DNA of 64,000 nt from Meconema thalassinum (taxonomy: Eukaryota; Arthropoda; Insecta; Orthoptera; Tettigoniidae), in contig OX336398.1 in the NCBI GenBank assembly GCA_946902985.2, forward strand, positions 234,194,556 through 234,258,555, read 5' to 3'. Of the stretch, positions 45,514 through 56,444 are shown one piece after another (position 1 is the stretch's first letter; each line of letters starts with the position of its first letter). Under the pieces are notes generated by a model. It saw nothing but the letters and a program-made list of their open reading frames with translations. It had not been told where the DNA came from and ran no database searches. The position numbers and the translations under genes are program-made.

Positions 45514-47485
45514 GCAGTACACTATCGCCGAATGTAGGCGAACTGAGACGAGCGCCATAGGGTACCCGGTGTGCTCGTGTACATTCGGGGTAGTTCGCAT
45601 CGCCAACATTCGTGTTCGGCTGCGCTCGCTATTTTGGCGGTCCACCAACACGAATCAAAGAAGACGAGCGAGGGCGAATGCCGAGCGCGGACAGGTACTA
45701 ACTTCAGCCAGTACACACTCGCTTGCGTTCGTGTAGCCACGCACGCGCTCTGACTACAGTATTCAGTGCAGTGATCGTTGGTTATTTATTTGTTAACTGG
45801 TGCGATTTCTTTATTTATTGATGGAGTGGTCTAATCGGCTAGTCTGAAATGACATAGTCGCGGCTGTGTTATGTGCCAGGTGTCGGTGCGTCAAGCGCTC
45901 CTCTGCCTGGATATAAGTATAATTTTGGCTAAAAAGAAGTGTTGATTGATAAAATAATTTTTTCTGAAGTGATTAATATTTAAAATAGGCCTATATAACA
46001 CTTTTTAGAATGTTTGGTTTTCGAAATATAGCCTACTTTCCAAAAAATATTTTGGAAAAATTTATAAAAAACACTATTTTTCGACTGAGTGTAGGATAGA
46101 GGTAGGTGTATGAGTTAACACATGACTTTATATGATTTTTAGTTTTAACATATAGCCTACTTTCCCAATTCAACTTTAAAAACAATTAAAAATACAATAT
46201 TATTTTTGACTGAGAGTGGGATAGAGGTAAATGTAAGAGTTGAGAGTCAATAATAAACCTTAGAGTACTTTGGATTATTTGGAAGTTTAGTGTGTTGTTG
46301 TTGTTGCTTACAAACATGGCGGTAGGCATTATGCTATGATAAAAATGGCTGATATACTTTCCAAGACCAAATAAGCCAACAAGTAAGAGCAAATATGAGA
46401 GAGCCAATACAAAAGTCAATATATGGGCCAATACAAACGCCAACACAAAAAGCCAACATAAAAACCAATACAAAAAGCCAACATATAAAGCCAACACAAA
46501 AATCCAACATAAAAGCCAACACAAAAAGCCAACGAAAAGCCAACAAAAAGCCAACATAAAAAGCCAACATAAAAGTCAATACAAAGAGCCAACATAAAGC
46601 CAATACAAAAGCCAATACATAAACCAATACAAAAAGCCAATACAAAAAGCCAACATAAAAAGCCAACACAAAAGCCAACATAAAAAGCCAACACAAAAGC
46701 CAACATAAAAAGCCAATACAAAAGCCAACATAAAAGCCAACATAAAAACCAATACAAAAAGCCAACATAAAAAGCCAACATAAAAACCAACACAAAAGCC
46801 AATACAATCGCCAACACAAAAGACAATACATAAACCAATACAAAAAGCCAATCCCTACTACCCCCCCTAGTGTTACTTTCGTCCTAGAGACCTTAAACTT
46901 GGTTTATGGGTAGAGGGGGTAAAGACCATTCATTTATGTCAAACAAACTGTTTCGTTACTTTCTTAGTTTCCAAACTAGATCCAATTTAAAAATTGGACT
47001 TTTTTGGAAGAAATGACAAAAAAGTTTTGTTATAACGATAAAGAACATAGAGACCATTCTTTTAAGCCTATATAACACTTTTTCGAAGGTTTGGTTTTCG
47101 AAAAATCACATACTTTGAACTTTTTTGGTTTTTGTCCTAGAGACTTGAAACTTGGTTTGGGAGTAGAGGGGTAAGGACCATTCATTTACGTTAAACAAAC
47201 GTTTTGGTAAATATAGGAAATATAGGAATTTCGAAAATGGACTTATTTTGAAACAAATAAAAAAGTATTTTTCTAACGATAAAGATAAAAATGATTGGGT
47301 TTGGCGGGAATGTTTTGCAGCGAATACGTACGATTGGGTTTGGCATGGTTCGACCGAACTTAGGCAATGGTGTACTTGGTTAGTTCGGGGTGGTTCGGGT
47401 TGCACATTCGTCTACATTCGTGGTCGCAATCCCACCCGAACATTCGGCGAAACTTTCGGGGGAAAGTTCGGTGATAGTGTACTGC
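45514..47485. mobile_element. TIR element (about 1.97 kb) inserted in the satellite
   Basis: Inverted ends GCAGTACACTATCRCCGAA lie at 45514-45532 and 47467-47485 (one mismatch). Joining 45508 to 47491 rebuilds a normal satellite junction (GACCC/TAACTAG); no duplication is visible. The interior is non-coding: CG-rich ends, two related blocks around GTCCTAGAGAC (46882 and 47135), and a low-complexity core. The superfamily is unknown. Confidence 0.75.
46383..46855. repeat. Low-complexity core of AAAGCCAACAYA repeats
   Basis: Degenerate 11-14-bp units (AAAAAGCCAACAT, AAAAGCCAATACA) cover about 470 bp. The repeats are nearly free of stops on the minus strand, which produces Leu/Trp/Phe-rich frames that mimic membrane proteins. 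Confidence 0.88.
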
Positions 47486-47490
47486 CCACG

Positions 47491-49000
47491 TAACTAGTGA
47501 ACTTCTCTACCTCGACTGAGTTCGAATGCGATTCTGAGATAGCGCTTGGACTCAGATGATTGCTCCACGACCCTAACTAGTGAACTTCTCTACCTCGGCC
47601 GAGTTCGAATGGGATTCTGAGATAGCTCCTACACTCAGATGATTGCTCCACGACCCTAACTAGTGAACTTCTCTACCTCGACTGAGTTCGACTGGGATTC
47701 TGAGATAGCGCTTAGACACAGATGATTGCAGCACGTGACCCTAACTAGTAAACTTCTCTACCTCGACCGAGTTCGAATGGGATTCTGAGATAGCGCTTAG
47801 ACTCAGATGATTGCACCACGACCCTAACTAGTGAACTTCTTTACCTCGGCCGAGTTCGAATGGGATCCTGAGATAGCTCTTAGACTCAGATGATTGCTCC
47901 ACGACCCTAACTAGTGAACTTCTCTACCTCGACTGAGTTCGAATGGGATTCTGAGATAGCGCTTATACATAGATGATTGCACCACGTGACCCTAACTAGT
48001 GAACTTCTCTACCTCGACTGAGTTCGACTGGGATTCTGAGATAGCGCTTAGACTCAGATGATGTCTCCACGACCCTAACTAGTGAACTTCTCTACCTCGG
48101 CCGAGTTCGAATGGGATTCTGAGATAGCTCCTACACTCAGATGATTGCTCCACGACCCTAACTAGTGAACTTCTCTACCTCGACTGAGTTCGACTGGGAT
48201 TCTGAGATAGCGCTTAGACACAGATGATTGCAGCACGTGACCCTAACTAGTAAACTTCTCTACCTCGACCGAGTTCGAATGGGATTCTGAGATAGCGCTT
48301 AGACTCAGATGATTGCACCACGACCCTAACTAGTGAACTTCTTTACCTCGGCCGAGTTCGAATGGGATCCTGAGATAGCTCTTAGACTCAGATGATTGCT
48401 CCACGACCCTAACTAGTGAACTTCTCTACCTCGACTGAGTTCGAATGGGATTCTGAGATAGCGCTTATACATAGATGATTGCACCACGTGACCCTAACTA
48501 GTGAACTTCTCTACCTCGACTGAGTTCGAATGGGATCCTGAGATAGCGCTTAGACTCAGATGATTGCTCCACGACCCTAACTAGTGAACTTCTCTACCTC
48601 GACTGAGTTCGAATGGGATTCTGAGATAGCGCTTATACATAGATGATTGCACCACGTGACCCTAACTAGTGAACTTCTCTACCTCGACTGAGTTCGAATG
48701 GGATTCTGAGATAGCGCTTAGACTCAGATGATTGCACCACGACCCTAACTAGTGAACTTCTCTACCTCGGCCGAGTTCGAATGGGATTCTGAGATAGCGC
48801 TTAGACTCAGATGATTGCTCCACGACCCTAAATAGTGAATTTCTCTACCTCGACTGAATTCGAATGGGATTCTGAGGTAGCGCTTAAACTCAGACGATTG
48901 CACCAAGGGACCCTTCACTAGTGACCTCCTCTACCTCTGCCGAATTAGAACCAATGATATTGGGATCATGAGTTGGCGCTTAGAAAATTCACCAAGTTGT
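47491..49000. repeat. 85/82-bp satellite array, right part, with 502-bp higher-order repeat
   Basis: About 18 monomers of 82 or 85 bp differ by a GTG in CACGTGACC. A run of six monomers starting near 47601 recurs almost base for base starting near 48103, an offset of 502 bp. The last units (after 48830) become diverged and end near 49000. Confidence 0.92.
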
Positions 49001-49174
49001 ACTTACCTCTAGGTACCTCAAGACCGAAGCAGTCCCTTTGGATTTCTGGTCTGTGAAGAGGCTAACGCGACAGGAAATAGTTCCCACTTTTTCTGTTTGA
49101 TTTTGGCGCACAACATTTACCAGCATATGTTGCTATGTTTCCATAAGCTGGCTACATTACTTTTCAGAAATTGT

Positions 49175-49284
49175 GGGGTTTGAAGCCTTTTTTCAGTGTT
49201 GCCTTAGTAAACAAAAGCACAAAAAGCACAAAAGCACCAAACTTTTGTTTACTAAGGCAACACTGAAAAAAGGCTTCAAACCCC
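49175..49284. repeat. Perfect 43-bp inverted repeat with 24-bp loop
   Basis: Arms 49175-49217 and 49242-49284 are exact complements. They begin GGGGTTTGAAGCC and end GTAAACAAAAG. The A/C-rich loop is CACAAAAAGCAC plus AAAAGCACCAAA. Confidence 0.95.
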
Positions 49285-49321
49285 AGGCAAATCGGTAAGC
49301 CAAGAGATTCAAATCACTCAG

Positions 49322-49545
49322 GCTTAAACTCATGATAGTTTTTTCAGCCCAAGTGTAATGGATCCGATAATGATCGCTTGACGATCGAAACTGGTCATCC
49401 TAGTGTATCTATTAATCTCCTGTATTTCCTTCAGGATTAGGGCATAACCCAGCTCTTTTGGATAGATTCGTGTTGACCGACTGATAAGGACCAAACTTTT
49501 GTTTTGTTTTGTTTTCATTTTCACGTTAATTTGGCACTTTACCAA
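49322..49545 (+). repeat. Dispersed repeat (family R), uninterrupted copy
   Basis: It contains GGTCGCTTGRCGATCGAAAC-type sequence, ACTGGTCATCC and then GGATTAGGGCATAACCCAGC, GTTGACCGACTG. Related copies are at 60245-60360 (minus) and 60765-61260 (plus). The class is unknown; there is no coding. Confidence 0.75.
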
Positions 49546-50291
49546 CATTACTTTTCATACAAAAATCACGATACTCATGTCTTACGTTGTTGGCATGTTA
49601 AAGAACCCATTTGAATTCAGTAGGCCGTGTTCGTAATGATAAAATTAATCTCGGGATTTTCCGCCATCACAAAGCTCCTCATTTCTCTACTAGAAAGCGG
49701 TATAGCGCTCCAAGGAGCATTAAAATCGACACGCAAGCTAACCTCTGGGTGTCAATTAACGAAGCTTGCACCCGACACACGAGGCCATGCGATAATATGT
49801 ATTACTTTTCATGCTGAATTGTGTGTGTGAATATAGTTGTTAGTGGTATTTCGAACGATAGCCAGAGTTAATCACTTCGAATTTGATATTATTTCAAATT
49901 TTGTTGTGTATAACCCTCGTGTGAGCGCCAAAAGACCACCCTAGTAATTCGTTTTTATGGAGAATCTCGCTCAATGGTTGGCAACTCTGTTACGATTGCA
50001 TAAAGTTCAACATAGTTTCCTCAATTAGACAACGTATTAAGACTACAGCTGTAAAGCTTAATGACCAATAAAATACTTCAAATGTAATAAAAGTGGAGGA
50101 AATTAATATTGACTCCTTTTGCCGACTGTCATTGGCATATTGCTCAGTTCGGAGAGGGCGAGGTTCAACCCTCGTTCCGCCCTTCGCTCGTAGCAATGCC
50201 TACCTGACAGGTTTCTACGGCCGCTCTGCGCGGTTATGGAACACGCCGCCAGGGGATGCCAAGATCTTGCCTCTTGGGAAATTCAGGCCGT
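49546..50291. other. Unassigned spacer
   Basis: No gene or repeat was recognised. Overlapping frames of 67-68 codons at 49611-49830 show no domain. Confidence 0.4.
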
Positions 50292-50303
50292 ACATAAAAA
50301 GGT

Positions 50304-50797
50304 GTCGCCTCCGTAGTGTAGCGGTCAGCATGGTTAGCTGCCGCCCCGGAGGTCCTTGGTTCGATTCCCGGCTCTGCCACGAAATTTGAAAAGTGGTATG
50401 AGGACTGGAACAGGGTCTACTCAGCCTCGGGTGGTCCAAGTGAGTAGAGGGGTTCGATTTCCACCTCAGCCATCCTCGAAGTGGTTTTCCGTGGTTTCCC
50501 ATTTCGTCTTCGGGCAAATGCCGGTATGTTACCTCCTGTAAGTCCACGGCCGCCTCCTTTGCTCTTCCTTGCCTATCCGTCCCAATCTTCCCTTCCCTTC
50601 CCATCCCTCATGAGACCCCTATTCGCTTCGCAGGTGAGGCCGCCTGGGCGAAGTGCTGATCATACCTCCCCGGTTGTATCCAATCCGACCAAGTGTTCTC
50701 AGCTCTAGGACACTGCCTGAAAAGGCGGTAGTGGAGAATTCCCTCGCTGAGTCCGTGGGATCCACCAACCTGGAGGGTAAAACTGCCCCCCAAAAGA
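50304..50797 (+). mobile_element. Full-length SINE-A (494 bp)
   Basis: The tRNA-like head (about 50306-50379) has A-box-like TAGTGTAGCGGTCAGC and B-box GGTTCGATTCCCGG. The body matches the inverted copy at 192-686. A 12-bp duplication with one mismatch (ACATAARAAGGT) lies at 50292-50303 and 50798-50809. Confidence 0.88.
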
Positions 50798-50809
50798 ACA
50801 TAAGAAGGT

Positions 50810-51425
50810 ACAACATAGTATAAAAGAACTCCTGTTTGATTGATTGATTGCCTCGCTGAATGAATGAATGTATGGAGTGATTGAGGTGATGAATGTGTAT
50901 GCGCGAGAGAGTGAGTGGACTGTGTTAATAATCTTAATGTGTAAATAATGCAAATAACTTTGTAAAACATGTATGTTAGGTAGTCAGCCCGAAGGCTGGT
51001 TGGATCCTCAAAAAGTACCGCCGTTAGGTTATGTGGGTAGATACCCACAAAAACCACAGGCAGCGCTATATTGAGGCGTACTTGGAAAGATGAGGAGTGC
51101 GGTAGTTTGCCATTGCTTTCCTCACTGAGTCAGAACAGTGGTACTAACCCTATGAGTAGAACCTTTCACAGCATCTACAGGCACTGACTGTGCCCTGAAT
51201 GTCATTACTAAGCACCACCCATACCTGAGTAGCTTCCATATATCACAGCCATGAGTGAGACTGACATCGGGAGAATGTCACATTTTACTCTAACCTGTGC
51301 CAACAGACAAATGCAAATGTACTGCATTCATTAAGAGATGGGAAACAGGCCACGTAAATTATGTAATATGTATGTGGGACTTGCCCTTTGTCACTAGGCC
51401 TTCCATACTTGTGTTTGATTTATGG
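50810..51425 (+). other. Probable SINE-like repeat, not fully delimited
   Basis: The stretch GTCAGCCCGAAGGCTGGTTG, then GGAGTGCGGTAGTTTGCCAT and GCTTTCCTCACTGAGTCAGA resembles a dispersed arthropod SINE body. It ends near an AATAAATAATAATAAT tail at 51423-51443 that abuts the next LINE. There is no second copy in this window. Confidence 0.45.
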
Positions 51426-51430
51426 TAAAT

Positions 51431-52045
51431 AAATAATAATAATAGTTTTTCGAGGGAAACCGTGGGGAAATCTTCAAAAGACAGGTTGCAAGCTTCCGGA
51501 CTTACAACTGTGCAGGATTCTTACCTACTAAAAAACCCACAAACCCTATACTTGGCTTAAGGCCACCTCGGAACTGCCTGTTCAGCCTTACTTCAGGGTG
51601 GAGCCACTGTTACGACCAGAGGTCTCAGTCAATTTCATTTAACATGAAGATAATGAAATTACTCATCATCATCTACACTGTCTTCAGCAACCAATCTTCT
51701 CGGTTCCTCCTCTTTTTTTGTTTTTAGCAGCTCAGAAATTTTATCCACCACATTGTCTGGTGTAATGACTCCAACTTTTGTCTCCAGAAGCCTTCGAAGA
51801 TTTCTCCACCTCAAGCATGCAAAGAACGTGTGCTGAACGTCATACCACTGATCATCACAATAACGACACCGTGAACTCGGTGAATTCCCATTCGATGGAG
51901 GTATGCTTCATAATAACCATGGCCAGAAAGAAACACGCTAATGTAATAATTAACCTCACCATATTCCCTCGACAACCATGGCTTCAGTTGCTTGATGAGC
52001 CTAGCGGTCCACCTGCCACGATGTTAACGTTCCCATTCTTCCTAC
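51431..52045 (-). pseudogene. R1-type LINE C-terminus
   Basis: The minus-strand frame reads RWTARLIKQLKPWLSREYGE, VNYYISVFLSGHGYYEAYLH, then after a frameshift RYCDDQWYDVQHTFFACLRW, then NLRRLLETKVGVITPDNVVD and KKEEEPRRLVAEDSVDDDE before the stop at about 51675. The C-x2-C-x8-H-x4-C pattern at the C-terminus (partly lost here) and the LSGHGxFxxYLxR motif are typical of R1/TRAS-like LINEs. The remaining part to 51431 is 3' UTR ending in an ATT-rich tail. Confidence 0.8.
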
Positions 52046-52159
52046 CATTCCTGAAGAGATCTGTCTCATTCCTCCCTCTTCACTCGTATCTTAGAATGTT
52101 CTTCTTTGCGTAAGTATATACGGCGCATTTAATAATAATAATTACAATAATGAAAATAA

Positions 52160-52620
52160 TAATAATAATAATAATATTAATAATAATCATAAGACATAGA
52201 ACTGAACTCGATCAAAATACCATTACGATAACAGACGAAATTAGAAAACGCAGAGCCAAATTTTACACTCACATCCACAGGATGGGCACCTCCAGATTGC
52301 CAAAGAAACTACTTGGTATCATAACACAGAGTAAATGCGGCACAGAATGGCTTAAAGAGGTACAGAGACACTTACAAGTAATCAATATACAGAATTTCGA
52401 AGATCGAACTGAGTGTCAGACTAAAATCGCGAATGTTAAGTTTGAACCAATAGCCTATCATTACGACAACCTGGGAAAAAGTGAACGAATGAGAGGAAGA
52501 GGGAGCATTCCACGAGAATGAAGAGATTTTAGGAGGAGCGGAGGAGACACGCCTCCAAATGATATCATGTTATCAAGTTTAATCACTCTTCTGTAGGGGA
52601 ATTTTCGCTTAAATTAATAA
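52160..52620 (+). pseudogene. LINE C-terminal fragment
   Basis: The frame at 52205-52521 reads ITDEIRKRRAKFYTHIHRMG, SRLPKKLLGIITQSKCG, WLKEVQRHLQVINIQNFEDR. It matches the region after IRKRRL in the other LINE pieces. It is 5'-truncated and preceded by an ATA-rich tract (52130-52190). An AATTAATAATAAAGG tail is followed at once by the next LINE fragment. Confidence 0.75.
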
Positions 52621-52624
52621 TAAA

Positions 52625-53320
52625 GGAGAATGGATAACCCCAAACATCAATGAAGACATGGCCATGAACGACAGATGCATCAAACTGGAGAGAGCCTACC
52701 ACCGATGCAAGAATATGTACAAATCCAAATCCCTCTCAATGAATTTCAAACTCAGACACTACAGTACTGTAGTGAGAACATCAGTACCATATGCCTCAGA
52801 ATGCCTAAATATGGTCAGAAAATGACAACTCCGGAAATTGGAGCAGAAGGACCGGAAGATTCTGCGAAAAATCATGGGCCTATTAAAGAGGAAGGCAAGT
52901 ATAGAATCAGGCACAACAATGAACTCTATGAACAAGTGGAGAGCATTACAACAGCCATGAGGAAGAGGAGGCTGATCTATGGTCATATTGTGAGAATGGG
53001 TAATCAGAGGCTCACCTCCAGAATTTTCAACACTGTCTCTAGAGGGAAAGCAACTAACGCCAAGTGGTCGAAAGTAGTCAGGAAATACCTTGAACAATTG
53101 GATATTGACCCCAGTAACATCTATGACAGGAATAAATACTGTACAGTACTTTTCTTTAGTCAGAACATCAGACTCTCTCCAGTCACTAACAGCAGGAGTA
53201 GGTGTGAAATGGACCAGGAGCGGAAGGACATTCACAGTGCCAGAATGAAGGAATACTGGGCTAGGAGGAAAGCTGCCAGAGATATGAACCACGTGGTCCA
53301 CAGGCGGCCCAAACGGAACT
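52625..53320 (+). pseudogene. LINE C-terminal fragment with frameshift and stop
   Basis: It begins GEWITPNINEDMAMNDRCIK, LERAYHRCKNMYKSKSLSMN, FKLRHYSTVVRTSVPYASEC, LNMVRK, a TGA, then QLRKLEQKDRKILRKIMG. After a frameshift near 52893 it reads YRIRHNNELYEQVESITTAM, RKRRLIYGHIVRMGNQRLTS and so on to a basic C-terminus (EYWARRKAARDMN) at 53322. Reading the second frame upstream of 52893 gives a longer but false protein start. An A-rich tail follows. Confidence 0.82.
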
Positions 53321-54137
53321 AAAAAAAAAAACGAGCCTTACAGTAGTCGCATATGATGTGTAACATCTGACATAGAAGAAACCTCACGTGAAATTGTTGA
53401 TACACCGGTATTTTATACTATTATTGGCACAAATATTAATCTATTGTAAAAGGGAGTGGTTTACAGATATTGTAGTTTATAATACTGAACTCATTTTATT
53501 AGGTGATTTGTAGCTTCCACCAGCACTAGCCTAAATAAAGAATACGATATGGATCAACTAGATTAATAGACGCGACACCGCTCATAACCTTAAATTCCTT
53601 ATAAACAGGTCCTCTTGATTCACAGACCAACACGTAATTTCATATGGATTCTGTTAAAATGAGTCATATTGATATGATAAATATCGTTTAAAATGATAAT
53701 CTGGTAGCAAAAATATCTACCCCGCCCAGGATTCGAATCCAAGATCTCTAGATTCACAGTCTTACGCAATAACCCCACGGCTATTTCGACTACACAAATA
53801 TTGTGCACAAGATGGTGACTTATTTCCACGTTCCAATAATACTGCATTACGGAATTAAGTTTCATTTATATTTTGCTTGTTTCGATAATGTTCCTGAGTG
53901 ACATTGAGTTTAAAATGCCTTATGCCAATGCAATGCCGACTACTTACAATGTTTGATATTAAGGCATTTTACCATTTAAATACTGATACGAATACTTCGA
54001 ACATGTCATTTGTTTAAATCACTTGACACCAGAGTTCGCATGAGCGTTTTCCGTTCAGTATGTCATATACATTCCACATGGCCGAGAGTGCGTCATGGTA
54101 TCAATTTTCGACACCGCGCGCTGATTGTTTCTCTTAC
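53321..54137. other. Unassigned stretch with a tRNA-like relic
   Basis: At about 53720-53800 the minus strand has A-box-like TAGCCGTGGGGTTATTGCG and B-box GGATTCGAATCCTGG, which suggests an old SINE head. No other feature was recognised. Confidence 0.45.
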
Positions 54138-54412
54138 CAGTGCCAACTGGATCGATCGATCGAGTTGGCAGTGCGTCTTATACTTCCGTTCGATCCCCCA
54201 CTGCCAGCTAGGGCACACTTCAATTCGATCGATCGAGTGGGCAGTGCATACTTCCGTTGTCCACCACTACCAGCTAGTACACTTCCATTTGATCGATCGA
54301 TTGGGCAGTGCATACTTTCGTTGTCCACCACTGCCAGCTAGTACTCTTCCGTTTGATCGATCGAGCGGGCAGTGCATACTTCCGTTTGATCCACCACTGC
54401 GAGCTCGATCGT
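54138..54412. repeat. 64-bp tandem repeat with GATCGATCGA core
   Basis: About four units contain CCACTGCCAGCTAG, CACTTCC, TTTGATCGATCGA and GGGCAGTGCATACTTCCGT. Each holds dyads (GATCGATC; CACTGCC/GGCAGTG) that can form a hairpin. Translated frames over the array are artefacts. Confidence 0.85.
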
Positions 54413-54513
54413 TCCGATCCACTTCCGTCCCCAATTTTCAAAATCACTCCCACAAAACTATCCAGCAACCGAGCGGAAAGATGTTACACATCAAAAAAGG
54501 TACAAACAAATGA

Positions 54514-55099
54514 GTCGTCCAGTTGCAAAACTCGTTTAATCCACTTGTGAATAAGGATCACGTCGTAAAGTTATTAATTTAATTATTTTATTTTATTTAT
54601 TTTATTTTATTATGTTTTGTTTAATTTTTTGTTTTGTTTTTTGTTTTGTTTTATTCTATGTTTTATTTCTTATATTTTTAATTTAATTTTGTTTTATTTT
54701 GATTTTGTTTTGTTTATTTTGTTTTATTTTATTTTGTTATGTTTTATTTTGATTTTCCAGAAAACAAACACAAAACCAAAAACAGAAAAATGAAGAAAAA
54801 AGCAAAATTCAAAAACAAAAGCAAAAGCAGAAAACAAAAAATAAGGCACAAATAGCAAAAAGCAAAATAAAATAAAAAGGCAAAAGCAGAAAACAAACAC
54901 AAAACCAAGAAAGAAAAGCAAAAAGTAAAATTCAAAAGCAAAAGCAAAAAGGAAATACAAAACCAAAAACCATAAACACAAAGCAAAAAGTAGAAAACAA
55001 CAAACACAAAAGAAACGTGAGGCAAAGTCCAGAGAAACTTTTCGCATGAAAATGATCCTTATTCACGAGTGGATTAAACGAGTTTTGCAACTGGACGAC
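54514..55099. mobile_element. Foldback element with T-rich and A-rich halves
   Basis: Terminal inverted repeats of 47 bp (one mismatch) lie at 54514-54560 and 55053-55099, beginning GTCGTCCAGTTGCAAAACTC. The interior is T/TTTTG-rich at 54571-54756 and A/AAAAC-rich at 54757-55015, so the halves are roughly complementary. It is non-coding. No clear target duplication was seen. Confidence 0.83.
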
Positions 55100-55167
55100 T
55101 GAAATGATTTTTAATGTACACGTTGAGGGATGACAGAATAGATGTGCGGAGGGATATTCACCTGACG

Positions 55168-55272
55168 TTTGGTCTAGTGAACCGCTCTGAGTTCGAACCA
55201 ATGATGATGCGATTATGAGGTGGAGCTTAGATTCAGACGATAGCACGAAGAGACCCTTAACTAGTGAATTGC
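55168..55272. repeat. Isolated monomer of the 85-bp satellite family
   Basis: TCTGAGTTCGAACCAATGAT, TTAGATTCAGACGATAGCAC and ACCCTTAACTAGTGAATTG match the diverged edge units of the array at 44900-49000. It lies 6 kb from that array. Confidence 0.8.
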
Positions 55273-55744
55273 GGGGCGCCAGCGAAATGTGATCTGCTCT
55301 TGTGTTGGTGCGACTGCAAGTGCTTTGTCCTCCCCTCCCAAGCAAGCAGCCAACTAACTCAACCTCCAAGTCATTGAATAAGACTCCCAGACCCGGGACC
55401 TATTAGCTAATTGATGTAGCTTCCTCCTTCTTGGCAGAACACTTTTACAAGCCCCGTACAGAGTCTGGCCAAACAATAACAAGAGGCGAGATTTAGCAAG
55501 TCAGGAGTTAGGCGGTTCAAATCCTGGCACTGATGGTTGCCATTCTGAGTATAGTGGTTTCCTGCATTCCCCCCGTCTGTCTCCTGGGCTCAGACTCCAC
55601 TTGAATATTATTTTGATAATTTTTAACAATTTTTCGAAATTTATATTTATTTAATTATTTATTTATGAAAGTACAGAGGTCATAAACCCAATTAAGTAAG
55701 TTACCTTATTGACACAAATATAAAGTAGATAATTGGAAATCATC
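55273..55744. other. Unassigned spacer with a tRNA-like B-box
   Basis: GGCGGTTCAAATCCTGGCAC at about 55512 is a good B-box and may mark a SINE relic. Nothing else was recognised. Confidence 0.4.
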
Positions 55745-56444
55745 ATCCCTCCCTATATTATTCTGCTAAAGTCCCATTCCAGTTTTGTACCGAAAATAAG
55801 GTCCCATTAACACCAACCTACACATATGGGGTACCTACAGGTTCAGCGCAACCCAATGCGTAAGCGAAACGCACTCACTTACTCTCTAAATGCCTCAAAA
55901 TTAAATAAATACCTTAAAACATGTATATTTACAATGAAATAATGAAAGAATGCAACACGGTAACCATGGTAACAGAATCTCACAGGTCCATCTAATTCTG
56001 TAAGACGCAATGCAATTCAAATTATTACATTACTGTGAAAGTTTCCAGACGGTTATAAGGTTATCACTGAACCAAATTAACCTGTAAAATTCATCAATAC
56101 ATACAGTATAATGCGCTTAAGGGGGTCAGGGGCACTCTAGATTTTTTCACGCAATTTTCACGTGTTAGTGTGGTACGAAAGGTCTTTTTCACCCGACTAT
56201 AAAAGGTCTCCGAAAACCACCCTTAAATTAACAGTGTCTGTGATATTCCCAGAAAACTAACTTCACTCTGATATACCTATGAAGGAATGACAAACCCCTA
56301 ACCACTGCACCAGTAGCTGAATTGATAAAGTCTGATTATTCATACCAAGGATAAATCAGTTATAGCATTCATGATTGAGATTTTTCTAAGTGTACTCTTT
56401 ACAACTAGAATATTCGCGGGCGAAGCCGCGACGGGTAATGCTAG
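55745..56444 (+). mobile_element. 5'-truncated Helitron (copy C3)
   Basis: The body from about 55930 matches C1/C2 (GTAACCATGGTAACAGAATC-like, GTGAAAGTTTCCAGACGGTT-like). The 3' terminus has hairpin CGCGGGCGAAGCCGCG (56415-56430), then GGGTAATGCTAG ending 56444 and T, a textbook arthropod Helitron end. Confidence 0.78.

Noticed and set aside
45421..45753. Overlapping frames of 60-76 codons on both strands at the left end of the TIR element
   Set aside because: The CG-rich TIR end has few stops in any frame; no domain.
46186..46851. Four long overlapping minus-strand frames (91-169 codons) rich in Leu, Trp, Phe and Val resembling membrane proteins
   Set aside because: They arise from the AAAGCCAACAYA low-complexity core, which is open in several frames at once. 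There is no start context, no unique domain, and the repeat lies inside a non-coding TIR element.
52675..52890. N-terminal part of the 215-codon plus-strand frame as a protein start
   Set aside because: The true LINE frame here is different (KSLSMNFKLRHYSTVV). A frameshift near 52893 switches frames, so the upstream part is false.
54724..55369. Phe/Leu-rich frames of 93-145 codons on the minus strand
   Set aside because: Products of the A-rich half of the foldback element; the longest simply runs on into flanking DNA.
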